From positions 1 to 6,827 of the forward strand of contig JAQUOC010000076.1 in NCBI GenBank assembly GCA_028717305.1: a stretch of DNA of 6,827 nucleotides, in the 5' to 3' direction. This stretch comes from Dehalococcoidales bacterium. Its GTDB lineage: Bacteria > Chloroflexota > Dehalococcoidia > Dehalococcoidales > UBA5760. Numbering within the stretch: position 1 is the stretch's first letter; the number at the start of each line of letters is the position of its first letter. Below the pieces are notes generated by a model. The model saw only the letters and a program-made list of their open reading frames with translations, ran no database searches and was not told the DNA's origin. Positions 4,046-6,827 of this stretch are shown here, one piece after another. The translations under genes were made by a program, and so were the position numbers.

Positions 4046-5248
4046 ATGGCTAAGCAGAAGTTTGATCGCAGCAAGCCACACTGTAATGTTGGTACCATCG
4101 GTCATGTTGACCACGGTAAGACAACCTTAACGTCGGCGATAACTCTGGCGTTGTCCAAGGGGGGTACGACCGGTTATCGTTCATTTGACAGTATCGATAA
4201 CGCTCCCGAGGAGAAGGCAAGAGGACTTACTATTGCCATTGCTCACGTAGAATACGAAACTGATAAGAGACACTACGCCCATATTGATTGTCCCGGACAT
4301 GCTGACTTCGTCAAAAATATGATAACTGGGGCAGCCCAGATGGATGGGGCAATACTGGTGGTCAGTGCCCCCGATGGCCCAATGCCCCAGACCAAGGAGC
4401 ATGTACTGCTAGCCCGCCAGGTAGAGGTTCCCGCCATGGTGGTCGCCCTGAATAAGGTAGACATGATGGAGGATGAGGAACTTCTGGAACTGGTAGAGAT
4501 GGAAGTCAGAGAGATACTCAATAAACAGCAGTTCCCCGGCGACGAGATCCCGATTATAAGAGTGAGTGCCATCAAAGCGCTGGAATGCGGCTGCGGCAAG
4601 AGGGAGTGCCAGTGGTGCGGTCCTATCTGGAAGCTGATGGATGCTGTTGACAGCTATGTTCCGATACCGGAGCGACCTAGAGACCTGCCTTTCTTGATGC
4701 CGGTAGAGGATGTTTTCAGCATCAAGGGACGTGGTACCGTAGCTACAGGAAGAGTCGAGCGCGGTGTAATTCATCCTGGAGATGAAATTGAGATAGTAGG
4801 CCTGCACCATGAGCCTAAAAAGATAGTGGCTACCAGCTTAGAGATGTTCCACAAGCTCCTCGATGAGTCTGAGCCCGGTGATGCGGTGGGTATCCTGCTA
4901 AGGGGAGTAGACCGTGAGGATATTGAACGAGGGCAGGTACTGGCTAAGCCCGGTTCGATCAAGCCTCATACCGAAGCTGAGGCCGAGGTTTACGTCTTAG
5001 GTAAAGAGGAAGGCGGGCGGCACACCCCGTTCTTTAACGGATATAAACCTCAGTTCTATATCAGAACAACGGACGTTACCGGAACTATCGGGCTACCCGA
5101 GGGTGTAGAGATGGTTATGCCCGGTGATAATATAACTATGAAGATAAAGCTTATCTATCCGGTAGCCATGGAGAAGGGCCTACGCTTTGCTATCAGGGAG
5201 GGGGGCAGGACAGTAGGCGCCGGCACTGTCAGCCGCATCATTGAGTAA
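4046..5248 (+). CDS. tuf: Translation elongation factor EF-Tu
   Basis: EF-Tu (400 residues) is the GTPase that carries aminoacyl-tRNA to the ribosomal A site. The G domain shows the P-loop GHVDHGKT (19-26), switch I RGLTIAIAH (59-67) with effector Thr62, DCPGH (81-85) with His85, NKVD (136-139) and SAIKAL (174-179). Beta-barrel domains II and III follow from about residue 215 and include the family motifs GRGTVATGRVERG and PGD. Start ATG 4046 gives the usual MAKQKF beginning; AGGGGGT lies about 8 bases upstream, and the in-frame TTG at 4040 is too close to that site. Oddities are a four-cysteine insertion directly after SAIKAL (Cys181, 183, 188, 191) that could bind a metal, and Ala-Ile in switch I where Asn-Thr or Ser-Thr is common. 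It is first in the operon after tRNA-Thr. Confidence 0.5.
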   Translation: MAKQKFDRSKPHCNVGTIGHVDHGKTTLTSAITLALSKGGTTGYRSFDSIDNAPEEKARGLTIAIAHVEYETDKRHYAHIDCPGHADFVKNMITGAAQMDGAILVVSAPDGPMPQTKEHVLLARQVEVPAMVVALNKVDMMEDEELLELVEMEVREILNKQQFPGDEIPIIRVSAIKALECGCGKRECQWCGPIWKLMDAVDSYVPIPERPRDLPFLMPVEDVFSIKGRGTVATGRVERGVIHPGDEIEIVGLHHEPKKIVATSLEMFHKLLDESEPGDAVGILLRGVDREDIERGQVLAKPGSIKPHTEAEAEVYVLGKEEGGRHTPFFNGYKPQFYIRTTDVTGTIGLPEGVEMVMPGDNITMKIKLIYPVAMEKGLRFAIREGGRTVGAGTVSRIIE

Positions 5249-5250
5249 TT

Positions 5251-5418
5251 ATGGCTAAGAAATCTGAGGCGAGAGTAATTATCCACCTTGCCTGTACCGA
5301 GTGTAAGGAAAGGGGATATACTACCACCAAAAATAAGAGGAACGATACTCAGCGGTTAGAGCTAAGTAAGTACTGTCCCCGCTGTCGGGTACACAGGCTA
5401 CATAGAGAGGTAAAATAG
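5251..5418 (+). CDS. rpmG: 50S ribosomal protein L33
   Basis: A 55-residue protein starting MAKKSEARVIIHLACTEC, the usual length for L33. Two CxxC knuckles form the zinc ribbon of the zinc-binding L33 type: Cys15/Cys18 (CTEC) and Cys42/Cys45 (CPRC). The middle has the family pattern GYTTTKNKRND (22-32), and the protein is strongly basic, as expected for an rRNA-binding protein near the 50S E site. It begins two bases after the tuf stop without a clear ribosome site of its own, so translation is probably coupled to tuf. The cluster order tuf-rpmG-secE-nusG is widespread in bacteria; a tRNA-Trp often found between rpmG and secE is absent here. Confidence 0.5.
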   Translation: MAKKSEARVIIHLACTECKERGYTTTKNKRNDTQRLELSKYCPRCRVHRLHREVK

Positions 5419-5422
5419 GACT

Positions 5423-5671
5423 GTGGCGGTTCAGAAGTATAAGACTACCGCGGTAGCGCAGCGTACCGCTACCCCCAAGAAGGGTTTCTCGATAACCGGT
5501 TTTTTCAGCGATATCGGATCTGAACTGAAAAAGGTGGTATGGCTTTCCCGGCGGGAGGCGGTATATCTAACTGTGGTAGTGATTATTGTAGCCGGTGTCG
5601 CCGGCCTGGTACTGGGAGGAGTAGATCGCGGCTTTGGTATGCTGGTTAGTGACTTCTTTTTGGGTGGTTAG
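5423..5671 (+). CDS. secE: Preprotein translocase subunit SecE
   Basis: An 82-residue protein from GTG at 5423, 4 bases after the rpmG stop; GAGAGG at 5405-5410 is a somewhat distant ribosome site. SecE clamps the SecY channel in the inner membrane and is essential for protein export. The hallmark amphipathic motif is ELKKVVWLSRREA (34-46), followed by one membrane span (about 47-66) and then Asp68. The usual Trp-Pro in the motif is Trp-Leu here. This is the short, single-span form found in most bacteria other than E. coli and its relatives. The N-terminal 26 residues are basic and Thr/Ala-rich and lie in the cytoplasm. Its neighbour nusG is its nearly universal partner. Confidence 0.5.
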   Translation: MAVQKYKTTAVAQRTATPKKGFSITGFFSDIGSELKKVVWLSRREAVYLTVVVIIVAGVAGLVLGGVDRGFGMLVSDFFLGG

Positions 5672-5786
5672 TAATCAGCGACTACCCCATGAGTTTAAGC
5701 GAGGTTTTTATCGCCCCACTTAGTTAGTTCCTCAGTAGTTAATGTAGCCTTGAGTCTTTCTGAAATCTTTCTTGCGGTGAGGTCTT
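5672..5786. other. Gap of 115 bases between secE and nusG
   Basis: This is unusually long for the otherwise tight operon. I see only a short stem GCGA/TCGC around GGTTTTTA (near 5699-5714), repeated TTAG and AGTT words, and the nusG ribosome site at its end. No gene and no strong promoter or terminator is evident. Confidence 0.5.
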
Positions 5787-6320
5787 GTGGAGGAAAAGCA
5801 AAAATCCTGGTTTGTCGTCCATACCTATTCCGGGTACGAAGAACGGGTCAAGAAGAACCTGGAACAGCGTATCAAGTTTATGGACTCTGAAGACGAGATC
5901 GCCAGGGTAGTTATCCCTACCGAGGATGAAATTGAGGTAAAAAGCGGCCAAAAGCAAACGGTGAGCAAGAAAATACTACCCGGCTATGTCCTTGTCCAGA
6001 TGGGGATGAGTGACCAGAGCTGGAAGATAGTACGTAATACCCCCGGCGTCACCGGTTTTGTCGGCGGGGGAGATAAACCGGTCCCCCTGACCGATGAAGA
6101 GATCACCCGGATTTTGAAGCAGATGGAAGCAGAAGCACCTAAGCTAAAGATCGGTTTTCGAGAGGGAGAGAGCGTTCGTGTGACCGACGGTCCGTTCCTC
6201 GATTTTATCGGGGTGGTGGAAAGTATCAATTCGGAAAAAGGGAAGGTCAAGGTGCTTCTATCCCTGTTTGGACGTAGCACACCTGTTGAGCTCGATTTCC
6301 TGCAGGTAGAGAAGCTTTGA
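5787..6320 (+). CDS. nusG: Transcription termination/antitermination factor NusG
   Basis: A 177-residue protein, close to the usual length. NusG binds the clamp of RNA polymerase through its NGN domain and contacts Rho or ribosomal protein S10 through its KOW domain. The NGN domain is seen as WFVVHTYSGYEERVKKNL (8-25), LPGYVLVQM (64-72) and NTPGVTGFVG (84-93). A linker of acidic and basic residues (about 103-121) leads to the KOW domain, FREGESVRVTDGPF...GVVESI (124-147), ending VELDFLQVEKL. The start is GTG at 5787, with GGTGAGG at 5776-5782; no in-frame ATG precedes the conserved domain. It follows secE after an unusually long gap and is followed by rplK after 17 bases. Confidence 0.5.
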   Translation: MEEKQKSWFVVHTYSGYEERVKKNLEQRIKFMDSEDEIARVVIPTEDEIEVKSGQKQTVSKKILPGYVLVQMGMSDQSWKIVRNTPGVTGFVGGGDKPVPLTDEEITRILKQMEAEAPKLKIGFREGESVRVTDGPFLDFIGVVESINSEKGKVKVLLSLFGRSTPVELDFLQVEKL

Positions 6321-6326
6321 GTTTTT

Positions 6327-6332
6327 AGGAGA
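6327..6332 (+). promoter_or_regulatory. Ribosome binding site of rplK
   Basis: AGGAGA lies 5 bases before the ATG at 6338. It is the clearest Shine-Dalgarno site in the operon. Confidence 0.5.
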
Positions 6333-6337
6333 GATAA

Positions 6338-6760
6338 ATGGCGAAAAAGGTAAAAGCCGTAGTTAAGCTGCAGATACCAGCCGGCCAGGCAAATCCGGCC
6401 CCTCCGGTGGGTCCGGCGCTAGGACAGCACGGGATTAATATTATGGGATTCTGCAAAGAGTATAATGAGCGTACTGCCGGGCAGTCCGGCTCTATCATTC
6501 CGGTTGAGATAACCGTTTTTGACGACCGGTCATTCACGTTTATTACCAAGACGCCGCCCACCAGTGACCTGTTGAAAAAAGCGTTAAGTCTGGAAAAGGG
6601 TGCCGGAGCTGCCGGCCGTGAGAAAGCGGGCACATTATCCCGGGACAAGCTCCATGAAATAGCGCAGCTTAAGGCAAAAGACCTGAACGCAGTCAATATT
6701 GAGGGGGCGGAGCGAACCGTTGAGGGCACCGCCCGCAGCATGGGAATTGAGGTTGAGTAG
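6338..6760 (+). CDS. rplK: 50S ribosomal protein L11
   Basis: A 140-residue protein of standard length. L11 forms the GTPase-associated centre with the L10-L12 stalk and 23S rRNA, and it stimulates the stringent factor RelA. The N-terminal domain has AVVKLQIPAGQANPAPPVGP (7-26), with the proline-rich helix that lines the thiostrepton/micrococcin site, then ALGQHGINIMGFCKEYN. The C-terminal rRNA-binding domain (about 73-140) has KTPPTSDLLKKAL and ends AERTVEGTARSMGIEVE, matching the family end. It lies between nusG and rplA as in most bacteria. No unusual substitution is noticed. Confidence 0.5.
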   Translation: MAKKVKAVVKLQIPAGQANPAPPVGPALGQHGINIMGFCKEYNERTAGQSGSIIPVEITVFDDRSFTFITKTPPTSDLLKKALSLEKGAGAAGREKAGTLSRDKLHEIAQLKAKDLNAVNIEGAERTVEGTARSMGIEVE

Positions 6761-6762
6761 AG

Positions 6763-6827
6763 ATGGTAAAACGGAGTAAGAAGTATCAAGAAGCGGTTAA
6801 ACTGCTGGACAGGCCGGAGACCTATGC
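6763..6827 (+). CDS. rplA: 50S ribosomal protein L1, N-terminal fragment at window edge
   Basis: ATG at 6763 opens a frame of 21 codons that leaves the window. The peptide MVKRSKKYQEAVKLLDRPET matches the usual start of L1 (basic residues, KKY, then EA..L.D). Position two bases after rplK agrees with the conserved rplK-rplA pair. L1 binds the mobile stalk of 23S rRNA and, in studied bacteria, represses translation of its own operon. The fragment is too short to show any of the binding residues. Confidence 0.5.
   Translation, partial: MVKRSKKYQEAVKLLDRPETY

Noticed and set aside
3932..4810. Minus-strand frames opposite tuf and the tRNA-Thr
   Set aside because: They are antisense to EF-Tu and a complete tRNA, and their low-complexity Ser-rich translations are typical shadows.
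1..6827. CRISPR arrays, insertion sequences and attachment sites
   Set aside because: No regularly spaced repeats, transposase motifs, terminal inverted repeats or duplicated tRNA 3' ends were seen.

Overview
The window is a bacterial chromosomal segment. It joins a translation and transcription operon (tuf-rpmG-secE-nusG-rplK-rplA) to an upstream stretch of single or paired tRNA genes interspersed with a few small, poorly characterised genes. The EF-Tu style (a four-cysteine insertion after the SAIKAL motif and the switch I variant RGLTIAIAH) and the I42-type lipoprotein suggest a Chloroflexota bacterium, perhaps Dehalococcoidia-like. That lineage call is inference from memory of protein style, not from a search.

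Layout. Positions 1-1207 (minus) hold a long reading frame that leaves the window at base 1. It encodes a protein with a transglutaminase/papain-like Cys-His core. Behind its start lies a minus-strand tRNA with anticodon CAT (1316-1387) under a near-consensus promoter. Positions 1388-1888 have no large gene but contain a 26-residue single-span membrane micro-protein candidate (1589-1669, minus) with its own TTGACA promoter. Then, on the plus strand: tRNA-Gly(TCC), a lipoprotein resembling chagasin/I42 cysteine-peptidase inhibitors (2070-2462), tRNA-Glu(CTC), tRNA-Thr(TGT) and tRNA-Tyr(GTA). A two-span membrane protein lies opposite (3142-3582, minus). A 364-base regulatory gap follows. A TTGACT/TAAAAT promoter then starts the unit tRNA-Thr(GGT)-tuf-rpmG-secE-nusG-rplK-rplA, which runs off the right edge.

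How it works together. The right half is standard machinery. EF-Tu delivers aminoacyl-tRNA, L33, L11 and L1 are 50S ribosomal proteins, SecE is the small essential translocase subunit, and NusG couples RNA polymerase to termination factors and ribosomes. The four tRNA species Gly(TCC), Thr(TGT), Tyr(GTA) and Thr(GGT) are the same four that precede tufB in Escherichia coli. The region therefore looks like that ancient tRNA-tuf cluster, opened up by a tRNA-Glu, the lipoprotein gene and an opposite-strand membrane gene. Nearly every stable-RNA unit has its own near-consensus sigma-70 type promoter, so the cluster has become several transcription units.

The least understood items are the transglutaminase-like protein, the micro-protein, the divergent I42-like lipoprotein, a tRNA-Thr(TGT) with an extra base in its T-stem, and a pair of palindromes around a TTGACA box at 3706-3762. 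[Form note: the original answer gave no feature confidence values; the uniform 0.5 is a placeholder required by the schema, not an estimate.]
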